Shown here: piece by piece, positions 34,369 through 42,224 of the stretch
Layout: every line of letters begins with the position of its first letter
Numbering within the stretch: the stretch's first letter is position 1
NCBI GenBank assembly: GCA_947591315.1
Contig: CANQDD010000003.1
Span: 78,563-142,562 of the forward strand
Source of the DNA: an uncultured Clostridia bacterium
Lineage (GTDB): Bacteria > Bacillota > Clostridia > UBA1381
Direction of reading: 5' to 3'
DNA length: 64,000 nt
Position numbers and translations under genes: made by a program
Notes under the pieces: generated by a model
The model's database searches: none
Told to the model about the DNA's origin: nothing
Seen by the model: only the letters and a program-made list of their open reading frames with translations

Positions 34369-34920
34369 TTATTTTAATTTCGCGCCGTCCTTAAACGCGT
34401 TTCCTACTTTTTCTCCGAGACGAATATATGCCGCGGCTGTCGGGTCAAATATAATCGCATCGAGCTTTTTATAATCTAATTTATCATCTGTCAATATGCT
34501 TTCATCTGCACTGACATTGATGATCTCTCCTATAACATTTCCGTCCTCGTTGAATTTTAACAGCTTACACTCCAGTGTGAGAGGCAGTTCGTTGATTATC
34601 GGAGCGTCTACAAGCTCGCTCTTAACTACGGTAAAACCCGCTTTTTTGAGTTTATTCGGCTCATTGTTTGCGGATACAATACCAACGTAATCACAGGGGA
34701 TTACCGTTCCCGCTGTTGCGAAGCTGACAGTAAATGCACCTTTCAGCTTGATGTTGTCCGTTGTTTTGTGTGAGCCCAGACACAGCATAACGGTGTTTGC
34801 GCCATACTGTCCGCCCCATGCGGCATTCATCAGATTGGGCGTTCCGTTCTCATCGTATGTGCCGATCATCAGCACAGGCTGCGGATATACCCACGGCTTC
34901 TTTCCAAAATTTTTTCTCAT
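34369..34920 (-). CDS. Flavin reductase-like FMN-binding protein
   Basis: 183 residues with the flavin-reductase-like fold: PQPVLMIGTYDENGTPNLMNAAWGG at the N-terminus, KLKGAFTVSFA, and a C-terminal IRLGEKVGNAFKDG. Members bind FMN and reduce it or act as small flavoproteins. The gene is 15 bp from the AKR gene and 18 bp from the flavodoxin gene, so the three probably work as a redox set: reductase, FMN carrier and NADPH-dependent carbonyl reductase. Confidence 0.9.
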   Translation of the reverse strand: MRKNFGKKPWVYPQPVLMIGTYDENGTPNLMNAAWGGQYGANTVMLCLGSHKTTDNIKLKGAFTVSFATAGTVIPCDYVGIVSANNEPNKLKKAGFTVVKSELVDAPIINELPLTLECKLLKFNEDGNVIGEIINVSADESILTDDKLDYKKLDAIIFDPTAAAYIRLGEKVGNAFKDGAKLK

Positions 34921-34938
34921 GTCAAATCATTCCTTTCT

Positions 34939-35439
34939 TTATATTATAATATTTTTTACATTTTCAATCCATTTTGAAATTTCTGCTTCCGGCGTTTCCA
35001 GATGCGCGCCGCCGGAGGAGTCAAATTGTATTTCCGCTTCACATACGAATTTTGCGCCTTTGCATAATTTCTTCATATCGCGGATAACATGACCGGGCCA
35101 ACCGCCGTTTGTCATAAACGGAATAACCGTCTTGCTTGTCCAGTCATTACCGCTCAAATAAGTCAGAACCGCGGGCGCCGTTGTGTACCACCATGTCGGA
35201 GTTCCGACGGCAATATAATCGTAGTCGCCGATGTTATACGGAAGTTGTTTTATTTCCGGCATAAAACCGCTGTCAACCTCGCGCTTACCCTGCTCTACAA
35301 CGTCTTGATGACTTCCCTTATATTCCTCAACCGTTTCGATTTCAGCCATATCCGCACCCGTTGCCTTTTGCAGCATTTGAGCAATTCTTTTTGTATTCCC
35401 GTTAGACCACGAATAATATACAATCAACATCTTTGCCAT
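34939..35439 (-). CDS. Flavodoxin
   Basis: 166 residues. Phosphate-binding loop YYSWSNGNTKRIA (8-20), isoalloxazine loops VGTPTWWYTTAPAVLTYL and FMTNGGWPG. It carries electrons through FMN. The frame extends to 35454, but the ATG at 35439 has GGGAGG at 7 nt. First gene of its operon. Its promoter region contains the dyad at 35561-35585. Confidence 0.93.
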   Translation of the reverse strand: MAKMLIVYYSWSNGNTKRIAQMLQKATGADMAEIETVEEYKGSHQDVVEQGKREVDSGFMPEIKQLPYNIGDYDYIAVGTPTWWYTTAPAVLTYLSGNDWTSKTVIPFMTNGGWPGHVIRDMKKLCKGAKFVCEAEIQFDSSGGAHLETPEAEISKWIENVKNIII

Positions 35440-35512
35440 AAAAGTTCCTCCCATATTTTCTCGTTATTCCGTTATTCGGAATTACACATAAAACTCTTTT
35501 ATAATTGATAAC

Positions 35513-35653
35513 TCTATTATAACGCAAAAGAGACCTCTTGAGAAGTCTCTTTTAGTTCATCAGTTATAACCAAAAGTTATAACTGCTTCGCAGTTGCAAT
35601 CTGTCGCAAGCTCTGCTTTAAGCGAGCTTAGCAGAGCGTTGCTCCGATTTAAA
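35513..35653. repeat. 141-bp promoter-region repeat, copy B
   Basis: Partner of 33307-33447. It ends 2 bp from the lysR stop codon and fills the gap between lysR and the flavodoxin operon. Confidence 0.8.
35516..35585 (-). promoter_or_regulatory. Flavodoxin-operon promoter with LysR-type dyad
   Basis: -10 TATAAT (35521-35516). The dyad CAGTTATAAC-5-GTTATAACTG (35561-35585) is centred about 64 bp upstream of the predicted start, exactly as at the Fe-ADH promoter. Confidence 0.65.
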
Positions 35654-35654
35654 G

Positions 35655-36548
35655 CTACTCCTGTATAACCGTTTTCACCGCCGACAAAAACCGTTCGACG
35701 ATTTCTGATGGCTTGGGCGAATACAGCACGCCGAACGGGATATTATATTCCCATTCCACCGGCACTACCTTCATCATCGGGTGAATACAGTCCCAATCGC
35801 GGATAACGACAAGCAGATCCTTATTCCGCTCGCAGGTGTTGAAAACGCCGACGTCGTAAAAATCGAAATCAATTACGTTTATCTGACTGTGATTTTGGAA
35901 AATATCGTCGCGCAAAGCGTCAATATATCTGCTCCAGTCGCGGTGGATAAGCATCAGATTTTCTCCGTACATATCACGCATCGTGAGCTTGTCCTTATTC
36001 GCGAGCGGGTGATTTATCGACATGGCGCAGCAGAGCGGCTCGCGGGCGATCTCAAAGCCCTCGCATTTTCGCAGATCGAGAAGCGTATCATCGAAAATAC
36101 CCGTCACAATATCTATGTTCCGACCGAGATTTGCGAGGATCTCTCTCGCGTTTTCGGGCGTGTTCTCGAATGGGATCAACTGAAAATGAATATCGGGACA
36201 ATGCTCGTGTATCCTCGGCCATAAGTCCATCAAAATCTGCGCCGGAGTCATGGGCGATGTGCCGATTCGTATAACATTTTCGCTTTCGCTCATTGCCTGC
36301 CGCGCGCGCAAAACCGTTTCGCGCATATACTCTATTATGTATTTCGAGTCCTTATAGAGCGAATTTCCCGCCGGAGTAAGCGTAAGTCCGCGGTGGGTGC
36401 GCTCAAACAACGGAGCGCCAAGCTCCGTTTCAAGCTGATTAACCTGCTTGATAACAGCCGTGGACGTGATAAACATCTCCTCCGAAGCCTTGTTGAAGCT
36501 CCCCGCCTCGACTACCCGCACAAATGTTTCAAGCTGCGTAGTATTCAT
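35655..36548 (-). CDS. LysR-family transcriptional regulator
   Basis: 297 residues. N-terminal winged HTH (1-60: QLETFVRVVEAGSFNKASEEMFITSTAVIKQVNQLETELGAPLFER) and a C-terminal substrate-binding domain (about 90-295). It probably activates the two redox operons downstream, because their promoters share a 25-bp dyad near -64. A GTG at 36560 is in frame, but the ATG at 36548 with GGAGG upstream is better. Codons for EAGSFNKASE lie in a 30-bp sequence repeated exactly at 40331-40360. Confidence 0.92.
   Translation of the reverse strand: MNTTQLETFVRVVEAGSFNKASEEMFITSTAVIKQVNQLETELGAPLFERTHRGLTLTPAGNSLYKDSKYIIEYMRETVLRARQAMSESENVIRIGTSPMTPAQILMDLWPRIHEHCPDIHFQLIPFENTPENAREILANLGRNIDIVTGIFDDTLLDLRKCEGFEIAREPLCCAMSINHPLANKDKLTMRDMYGENLMLIHRDWSRYIDALRDDIFQNHSQINVIDFDFYDVGVFNTCERNKDLLVVIRDWDCIHPMMKVVPVEWEYNIPFGVLYSPKPSEIVERFLSAVKTVIQE
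36480..36509. repeat. 30-bp direct repeat, copy inside lysR
   Basis: Identical over 30 bp to 40331-40360. It lies in the HTH-coding part of lysR; the other copy lies between the Z1 gene and the next gene. The two bracket a 3.85-kb segment. Confidence 0.85.
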
Positions 36549-36585
36549 TTTTGCACCCACCTCCCAATTTTTTCGGCTATGTATA

Positions 36586-36756
36586 TTATAGCAACACCTT
36601 CGGGCGGTAAGTCAATAGGATTTGGGGAAAGTTTATAAAAAGTTTACAAATATATCGCCCTATCGTTTCGTCCCCGCGAAAGCGGCTGAGGGCTGCCCCG
36701 TCATGGTGTCCGTGCTGATTATACTTGCCGACAGGTATTACTGCATATTTAGGCAT
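36586..36756 (-). CDS. Possible 56-aa remnant ORF
   Basis: Reads MPKYAVIPVGKYNQHGHHDG at the start, with AAGGAGG only 2 nt before the ATG, and runs into the lysR promoter region, where the tail looks random. It could be the 5' end of a gene lost when the neighbouring mobile DNA decayed. No family recognised. The stretch 36549-36943 otherwise holds the lysR promoter and a 70-bp repeat. Confidence 0.25.
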   Translation of the reverse strand: MPKYAVIPVGKYNQHGHHDGAALSRFRGDETIGRYICKLFINFPQILLTYRPKVLL

Positions 36757-36793
36757 GACCTCCTTAGGATATGATTTAGGATTTCACATTCTT

Positions 36794-36864
36794 TAGCAAG
36801 CAGTGTTCTTGTATATACAAAAACGTAAAAAAGAAAATCCCGCTTTACGCGAGATTTCCGTTTT
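36794..36864. repeat. 70-bp dispersed repeat, copy 2
   Basis: Matches 14949-15018 inside the integrated element; here it lies beside the Z1 gene, a trace of related mobile DNA. Confidence 0.7.
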
Positions 36865-36943
36865 ATAAAGGGGAAGGGAAAAGATATAGGTATTTACCGT
36901 AATACTCGTCATGAATATTTGAGGGATCCGGCGAAGCCTTGAC

Positions 36944-39900
36944 TCAAATATTTGTTTCTATATCCCGATACGCTTTCGGCATATCACTAAGCGAATCGGT
37001 ATACATATTTGAGTACAAATCGTTATACGCGCCGCGGCAGTCGGGACGTTCCTTTTCTTCAAGAATAAGACATCCGCTGTAGCCGCCGTCATACGGGAAA
37101 TTTTCAACCTTTCGTATGGTGCGGATATATTTTATTACGCTGTCGTCGCGTATCATATCCTTTGAATAGCACAGCGCAAAATATTCGGCAAGTGTTTCCT
37201 TTACTGCTCTTTGCTTCATAAAATCCCGGTTCTTGTAAATCCACCTTCCGCTTTCGGTCATAACATCGGCATAATGCAGCGCGTGGAACATTTCATGCGA
37301 TAATACGTTTTCAAACATAGCCGCCGCTGTTACCGAATGATTTTCACACACATTTAAGATTGTGTTATAGTATAATTGTATTTCGCATTTGCCCGCGCCG
37401 GTTATTGTAAAGCAGCCGAAGGTTTCGAGGTTAAAGCTGACTAAATCCTCCGCTTCGTCAATCAATCGCTGCAGCTTGTCCTTGTATACCGCCTTATTTA
37501 TTTTGCTGATTTCGTTAATAGCCGCCTCTCTGGTTATGTCCGTGATATGTATATCCTTTAAATCCGAGAAATAAGCGAGTATTTTATCGCGCCGCAGCAT
37601 AGAGATTTCCTGCTCAGTCAGTATCTTTTCCGCTTCCGCGTAAATTTTTTCCAGCCGGCGTTCCGTGTCCTCTTTTGAGCCAATGAAGCCCTCGTCCATT
37701 ATAACAACGGCACACTCTATCTTTTTCCGCTTTTCCCCGCTTTCAGGAATATTGTCAATGCGGAACAAGCTGTCGTAATATTCGCGCACATTCTGAACGC
37801 CGTCGTTTAATTTCGCGATGAGTTCCGCATCGATGCCCGCGTTATCCACAACCGGAAAGCTTTCTATTTCAATCGCGGACGCGCTCAGGCTGAAAATGTT
37901 TTCCCCGACGCCCGTTCTTTGACTTTCGTCAGCGTAAATTCCTACGTTCATGTCTACGGGAGTGTAGTACACGGGCCACCAGAATTTCGCGCCCCATTCG
38001 GGATGAGTTTGCTCCGTCAGCACCAGAACCGGCATTTTCTGACGCAGTATTTTCGCCAGCGCGCCCTCGTTTTTACCGTCGTCAGGACTGTCCTGATACG
38101 CCGTTCCGTTACGCTTCATTTTGCTCAGTTTTCTGTTCGTTCTTACAATCAGCGCAACTCTGTCACCGCTCTTTTCAAGACGGTCAGACATTGAGAACCA
38201 GAAAATAGGGTCTAAATCCCTGAATTCATTGCATACTCCGTCGTCCTTCGGCATGATCACGGAATACGCCTGCTTTATCAATTCATTGGCTGTCTCCGAA
38301 TCGACAACAACATATTTCCCGTCGGTTGAACTGCCATTTTCGTATACGGCGTTTGCTCCGGTCAAAATGGCGTTTAACGATTCCAATTCGCGCAATATCT
38401 CATCATGCGTCGTATTAGCCAGCTTTTTGTTAATATCAAATCCAACCGGCAGATATCGTTTTTCCGGCAATATGCTGTTGATTTTGGACGCGAGCACCTT
38501 CTGCGGCGAGCAGGATTTAATTTTACCGCCCGCCTCAAGATATATAACCTCGCCGCTGCTGTCGCTTTTCTGCATACGCGCTCTTAAAATGTTGTCTCGT
38601 ATAGTGATTTCCTTCATGTCACTGAACAGGCGGTATGTAGTGTAAAAACGTGTTACCGACAGAAGCTCAGGCGCTCTGTAACCGAACATTCTGCAATGCT
38701 GCATAACCGTGTCCTGCTGCATTGTGACGGGGTCGCGTCCGTAGAAGAAGCTTATTATATTCGGAATAGTTATGCCTCTGTCCAGAACCTGACCGCCGAC
38801 AAAAATTGTTATTGACGTTTCAAGCTTTAATTCGCCGGTGTTGCCGTTTAAAAGCGTCATTATGTCGTTATCGCTGTTGATTTCCTTAATGTCTATTTCG
38901 GTTATAAGTCCTTCAAGCTCTCCGTCTGAATTTACAGATGCTATTCTGTTTATTACCGCGTCAAGCGGCGGCAGAGCAAGAACGCCGTATGCCGAGACGG
39001 ATTGCGCCAGGTTATTGTATGACTGTTCTGCAAAGAATCGGAAATCGGAATCGGATATATTTTCCTCAAGAACCGCCGTGACCTCATTTATCGCGCCCTC
39101 AATAAGCTCGCGCTCCTTTTTGTGTAGATTTTTCTGAATTGCCGCATGGAGCACAGCGGACACATAATAATCCTCGTTGCCGGGATTAAGCTGTATTATC
39201 GCCGCTCCCACAAGCATATCAAAAAGCCAGCTTCGCATTGATGGCAGTACAAATGTGGATTTTTTGCTTTGACCGCGCAGAAAGTTTTCTATTTTGACCG
39301 TCCGCTTGTCCGAGATTACATTCCTCTTGCCGCTGTTTTTACGCGAGCCGTTTAGAATACTCATTTCCTCCTGCTCGACAATGTACGGCAGATATTTCGC
39401 TTTTTTGTTATGCACAGCCGTTTCATCGTCCGAGTCTATAAAATAGTACTGGCCGCCGATATAGCCTTTGCCTGTCGGCAGAACGACTGTCCTGTTCGGC
39501 TTGATAGGCATTATATTGTTGTCGGAAAACGACTCAGGCTGAAGATACAGCGCGTACGGCGTCGCCGTGACCTGCATGAGCGCATGTTCAATATTACTGT
39601 GAAGCTGTTTTCGCATAGTGTTGATCGCGCCCGATATACGCCGCAGTGAAATGTCGTCGCGCTGCTTTATTTTCTCGTAGCCGATAGAGGTAATATCTGC
39701 CTCGTCATCGACGATGAGAATACGCTTATACACATTCTGCGCTATAAGCTCGCGTATAAACATATTCATTCTGTCAACATTGTCGGCTTGCTTTTTTACG
39801 ACTATAATTCTTTTTTTGCCGGGGTATCGCTTGAGGAATTTCCCGACAATCGCTTCTTTTTCAGACATTGTTTCAGTGCCGCTGAAGTCAATATCGAGAA

Positions 39901-40252
39901 TATCCTGCGCCATAACGTCGCCGACGGTAGCGTTGCCGCTGCGGAATCCGCTGAACTCTGAAATCATACGGCTGACTGTCTGACTGACAAGAGCCTTACT
40001 GCATTTCGTAAGTATAATTGTCATATCAAAATCATTGTCGAAACAAAGCGACATAAGACCGATAAACGCTCTTGTTTTGCCGGACTGAATACTTCCCAGA
40101 AGCATAATAGGGGAGTATATCTCGTTGTTGATGTTGTCAAGACAAAGCTGCCCCGCCTGCTCTATGCAGCGCTTAAGCTCGCTTGAATATTTTTCGTTTC
40201 CCTCCGCGCTGTCGCCGGTTATCTGCGTATAAAATCTGCCGTTAGTAATCAT
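36944..40252 (-). CDS. Z1-domain helicase-like protein fused to a HExxH metallopeptidase
   Basis: 1102 residues. The N-terminal about 620 residues are an SF2-type ATPase with a Z1 domain: Walker A GSIQSGKT (53-60), DDEAD (182-186), QVTATPYAL (227-235), GGQVLDRGITIPN (486-498) and MQQDTVMQHCRMFGYR (511-526). Z1 proteins are known from restriction and defence islands, usually beside other nucleases or ATPases. The C-terminal part carries a zinc-peptidase motif HEMFH (986-990) and a downstream KETLAEYFAL, a plausible third ligand, so it resembles a gluzincin. A Z1-peptidase fusion is not one I know. A single gene, no partner beside it, in an island with mobile-DNA traces and a 30-bp flanking repeat. 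Defence role is inference. Confidence 0.85.
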   Translation of the reverse strand: MITNGRFYTQITGDSAEGNEKYSSELKRCIEQAGQLCLDNINNEIYSPIMLLGSIQSGKTRAFIGLMSLCFDNDFDMTIILTKCSKALVSQTVSRMISEFSGFRSGNATVGDVMAQDILDIDFSGTETMSEKEAIVGKFLKRYPGKKRIIVVKKQADNVDRMNMFIRELIAQNVYKRILIVDDEADITSIGYEKIKQRDDISLRRISGAINTMRKQLHSNIEHALMQVTATPYALYLQPESFSDNNIMPIKPNRTVVLPTGKGYIGGQYYFIDSDDETAVHNKKAKYLPYIVEQEEMSILNGSRKNSGKRNVISDKRTVKIENFLRGQSKKSTFVLPSMRSWLFDMLVGAAIIQLNPGNEDYYVSAVLHAAIQKNLHKKERELIEGAINEVTAVLEENISDSDFRFFAEQSYNNLAQSVSAYGVLALPPLDAVINRIASVNSDGELEGLITEIDIKEINSDNDIMTLLNGNTGELKLETSITIFVGGQVLDRGITIPNIISFFYGRDPVTMQQDTVMQHCRMFGYRAPELLSVTRFYTTYRLFSDMKEITIRDNILRARMQKSDSSGEVIYLEAGGKIKSCSPQKVLASKINSILPEKRYLPVGFDINKKLANTTHDEILRELESLNAILTGANAVYENGSSTDGKYVVVDSETANELIKQAYSVIMPKDDGVCNEFRDLDPIFWFSMSDRLEKSGDRVALIVRTNRKLSKMKRNGTAYQDSPDDGKNEGALAKILRQKMPVLVLTEQTHPEWGAKFWWPVYYTPVDMNVGIYADESQRTGVGENIFSLSASAIEIESFPVVDNAGIDAELIAKLNDGVQNVREYYDSLFRIDNIPESGEKRKKIECAVVIMDEGFIGSKEDTERRLEKIYAEAEKILTEQEISMLRRDKILAYFSDLKDIHITDITREAAINEISKINKAVYKDKLQRLIDEAEDLVSFNLETFGCFTITGAGKCEIQLYYNTILNVCENHSVTAAAMFENVLSHEMFHALHYADVMTESGRWIYKNRDFMKQRAVKETLAEYFALCYSKDMIRDDSVIKYIRTIRKVENFPYDGGYSGCLILEEKERPDCRGAYNDLYSNMYTDSLSDMPKAYRDIETNI

Positions 40253-40330
40253 TTTTTATCCTCCGATTAGCGTAATTCAATGCTCACAGGCGCCAAAGGC
40301 TTGCCTTTGATACCGTTATGTTTCAATGTT

Positions 40331-40360
40331 CTCCGAAGCCTTGTTGAAGCTCCCCGCCTC
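40331..40360. repeat. 30-bp direct repeat, copy upstream of the Z1 gene
   Basis: Exact copy of 36480-36509 (lysR coding sequence). The stretch 40253-40423 contains this, a short palindrome and a terminator, but no gene. Confidence 0.85.
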
Positions 40361-40366
40361 AAAAGC

Positions 40367-40394
40367 AAGAAACGGCTCATCGTTTGATGAGCCG
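40367..40394 (-). terminator. Terminator of the small helical gene
   Basis: On the minus strand GCGGCTCATC pairs with GATGAGCCG around AAAC, followed by TTTCTTGCTTTT. Confidence 0.75.
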
Positions 40395-40423
40395 CAAAAT
40401 TCATTTTGTTAGGCTGCGGAAAA

Positions 40424-40642
40424 TTACACAAGCTTACCCAAAGGCCCGAGGATACTCATCATTTTATCCTTCATTTCAACAAGCTCCTTCGCCTTTGCTT
40501 TAAGGTCGTCGAGCTTACCCTCCGCGTGAAGCTGCTCAATCTCCTTTTCCACCGACTCCAGAAGCGGATTAAAGTCCGAGCCGGCTTTTGCCGCTTCCTT
40601 GGATTTCTTTATGAAGTTCTTAACTCCGTCAAAAAATGCTAT
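40424..40642 (-). CDS. Small helical protein with probable AUA start
   Basis: 72 residues, strongly amphipathic and lysine/glutamate-rich (KKSKEAAKAGSDFNPLLES, KAKAKELVEMKDKMMSILG). The frame contains no ATG, GTG or TTG between its upstream stop and residue 56. AAGGAAGG lies 8 nt before an ATA codon at 40642, so AUA is the likely start; this is rare and weak, and normally limited by IF3. A clear terminator follows. Similar short helical proteins occur in Clostridia, with unknown function. The alternative is a frame whose true start was lost. Confidence 0.6.
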   Translation of the reverse strand: MAFFDGVKNFIKKSKEAAKAGSDFNPLLESVEKEIEQLHAEGKLDDLKAKAKELVEMKDKMMSILGPLGKLV

Positions 40643-40707
40643 TTTTGTTTCCTTCCTTGTTTTTATTGACTTATTTTATCACATACGGTTCAAAAAATCA
40701 ATATATC

Positions 40708-40736
40708 TTGAAATTTTTCGGAATATGTGATATACT
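40708..40736 (+). promoter_or_regulatory. Promoter of the membrane-protein/sigma-factor unit
   Basis: TTGAAA (40708-40713), 17-bp spacer, TATACT (40731-40736). Confidence 0.7.
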
Positions 40737-40782
40737 GCATATATCTGTTATATTTCGCGGAATACGGAGGGAGGATTGTTTT

Positions 40783-41445
40783 ATGGCTGAAAAATACGGC
40801 ACCGTACCGCCGCGGTTTACGCGCGCGTGGTGGGAGTATTTCTGGGAATATTACAAGTGGCATGTTATAATTACCGCGGCGGCGATACTCATAACGGTCG
40901 TTACTATCGTTCAGTGCGCGACGCGCAAGGAATATGATTTTATAGTCGTGTACGGCGGCTATATGCACCTCGATGAAACAAGCGAAAGCGTACTCGACGA
41001 AACGGCGCAGAATTACGCGGTTGACGCGGACGGTAGCGGCGAAACGCTTACGCACATCGTACCGCTTGAATTTACGAATATTGACGGCAATGAGGATTAC
41101 GATATGGCAATCCAGCAGAAGCTGGATATTACGTTCATGGACGATTGCACGTTTATCTATCTGATGGACGAGACGCTTGCGCAGCGGTACGCCGAACGCA
41201 AGGATACGATGGTGGCGTTTGAGAATATAGAGGAAATCGTTGACACGTCGGGCGCGGAGGTACTGCGCCACGCTCCCGAGAACACCGGCTTCGCGGTAAG
41301 TCTGAAGGATAGCACGTATCTTAAGGAAAAGGGTATAAAGTGCGATAAGCTGTACCTGCTTGTGCGCCGTAACATGCGCGGCGGTGAGAAAAACGACAAG
41401 GCGTATGACGCAGCCGTGAACATGGCGCGGGAGCTTATACGGTAA
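40783..41445 (+). CDS. Single-pass membrane protein of unknown function
   Basis: 220 residues. A tryptophan- and tyrosine-rich N-terminus (RAWWEYFWEYYKWH) leads to one transmembrane helix (about 30-50) and an extracytoplasmic domain of mixed alpha/beta character. The ATG at 40783 follows GGAGGGAGG. No family recognised. It is 27 bp upstream of a SigB-family sigma factor and probably co-transcribed, so it might sense envelope state for it, but no anti-sigma signature (HATPase or zinc-anti-sigma) is present. Confidence 0.75.
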   Translation: MAEKYGTVPPRFTRAWWEYFWEYYKWHVIITAAAILITVVTIVQCATRKEYDFIVVYGGYMHLDETSESVLDETAQNYAVDADGSGETLTHIVPLEFTNIDGNEDYDMAIQQKLDITFMDDCTFIYLMDETLAQRYAERKDTMVAFENIEEIVDTSGAEVLRHAPENTGFAVSLKDSTYLKEKGIKCDKLYLLVRRNMRGGEKNDKAYDAAVNMARELIR

Positions 41446-41472
41446 AGCTATACCGAATGGGAGGGAAGAACC

Positions 41473-42210
41473 GTGGCTTTGGTTAAACCCGAGATAGTAA
41501 CAAGTGAATACGAGCTGTTTTCGCGCTACAGACGGACGCACGATTCCAAGCTGCGCGACTCCCTCGTGGAGTCATACATATACATCGCAGAAATACTGTC
41601 GCGCAAATTCATAAACCGCGGCGTGGAATATGACGACATATATCAGGTGGCGTGCCTCGGTATTCTGTACGCGGTGGAGCGGTTCGATCCCGACAGGGGC
41701 GTAAAATTCGCAACGTTCGCCACTCCCACGGTACTCGGTGAAATACGGCGTTATTTCCGCGACAAGGGCAATTTTATACGCATACCGCGGAAGCTCTACG
41801 AGGTGTTCTACAAGGCGGAAAAGATACGCCGCCTGTCGTCCGACATATCGCTCGCGGAAATCGCGAGAATACTGAATATACCGGAGCGTACGCTCGAATC
41901 GCTCTACGAGGCGGGGGATATGTCGTTTATAAAGTCGCTTGAATACGAGGCTTACGCCGACGGCGAGGCGGCGCTGTCAAGCGTCGTCGGAATTGACGAC
42001 AAGCATTATCTTATGATAGAAAACCGCGATTTTATACGGTCGTGCATGGACAGGCTTGCAGAGGACGAAAAACAGTTCGTAAAGCTGCGCTACTACGAGG
42101 AAAAGAGCCAGAAGGAGATTGCGGATATTACCGGCGTGTCGCAGATGCAGATAAGCCGGCTTGAAAAGAAGGTACTGAAAAAGATAAGGAATATGTACTT
42201 CCGCGACTGA
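41473..42210 (+). CDS. SigB/SigF-type RNA polymerase sigma factor
   Basis: 245 residues. Region 2 (LRDSLVESYIYIAEILSRKFINRGVEYDDIYQVACLGILYAVERFDPDRGVKFATFATPTVLGEIRRYFRD) is followed by region 3 (IRIPRKLYEVFYK) and region 4 (LRYYEEKSQKEIADITGVSQMQISRLEKKVLKKIR). The GEIRRYFRD stretch is typical of the SigB/SigF/SigG group. It directs RNA polymerase to a stress or developmental regulon. The start is GTG with GGGAGGG upstream. No RsbW/RsbV or SpoIIAA/AB partner is adjacent, which is unusual for this group. Confidence 0.92.
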   Translation: MALVKPEIVTSEYELFSRYRRTHDSKLRDSLVESYIYIAEILSRKFINRGVEYDDIYQVACLGILYAVERFDPDRGVKFATFATPTVLGEIRRYFRDKGNFIRIPRKLYEVFYKAEKIRRLSSDISLAEIARILNIPERTLESLYEAGDMSFIKSLEYEAYADGEAALSSVVGIDDKHYLMIENRDFIRSCMDRLAEDEKQFVKLRYYEEKSQKEIADITGVSQMQISRLEKKVLKKIRNMYFRD

Positions 42211-42224
42211 GAAAGGAGAAAATA

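Noticed and set aside
36914..36952. Inverted repeat AATATTTGAG/CTCAAATATT over the Z1 stop codon as a terminator
   Set aside because: The arms are AT-rich and no U-run follows on the minus strand; kept only as an unassigned palindrome.
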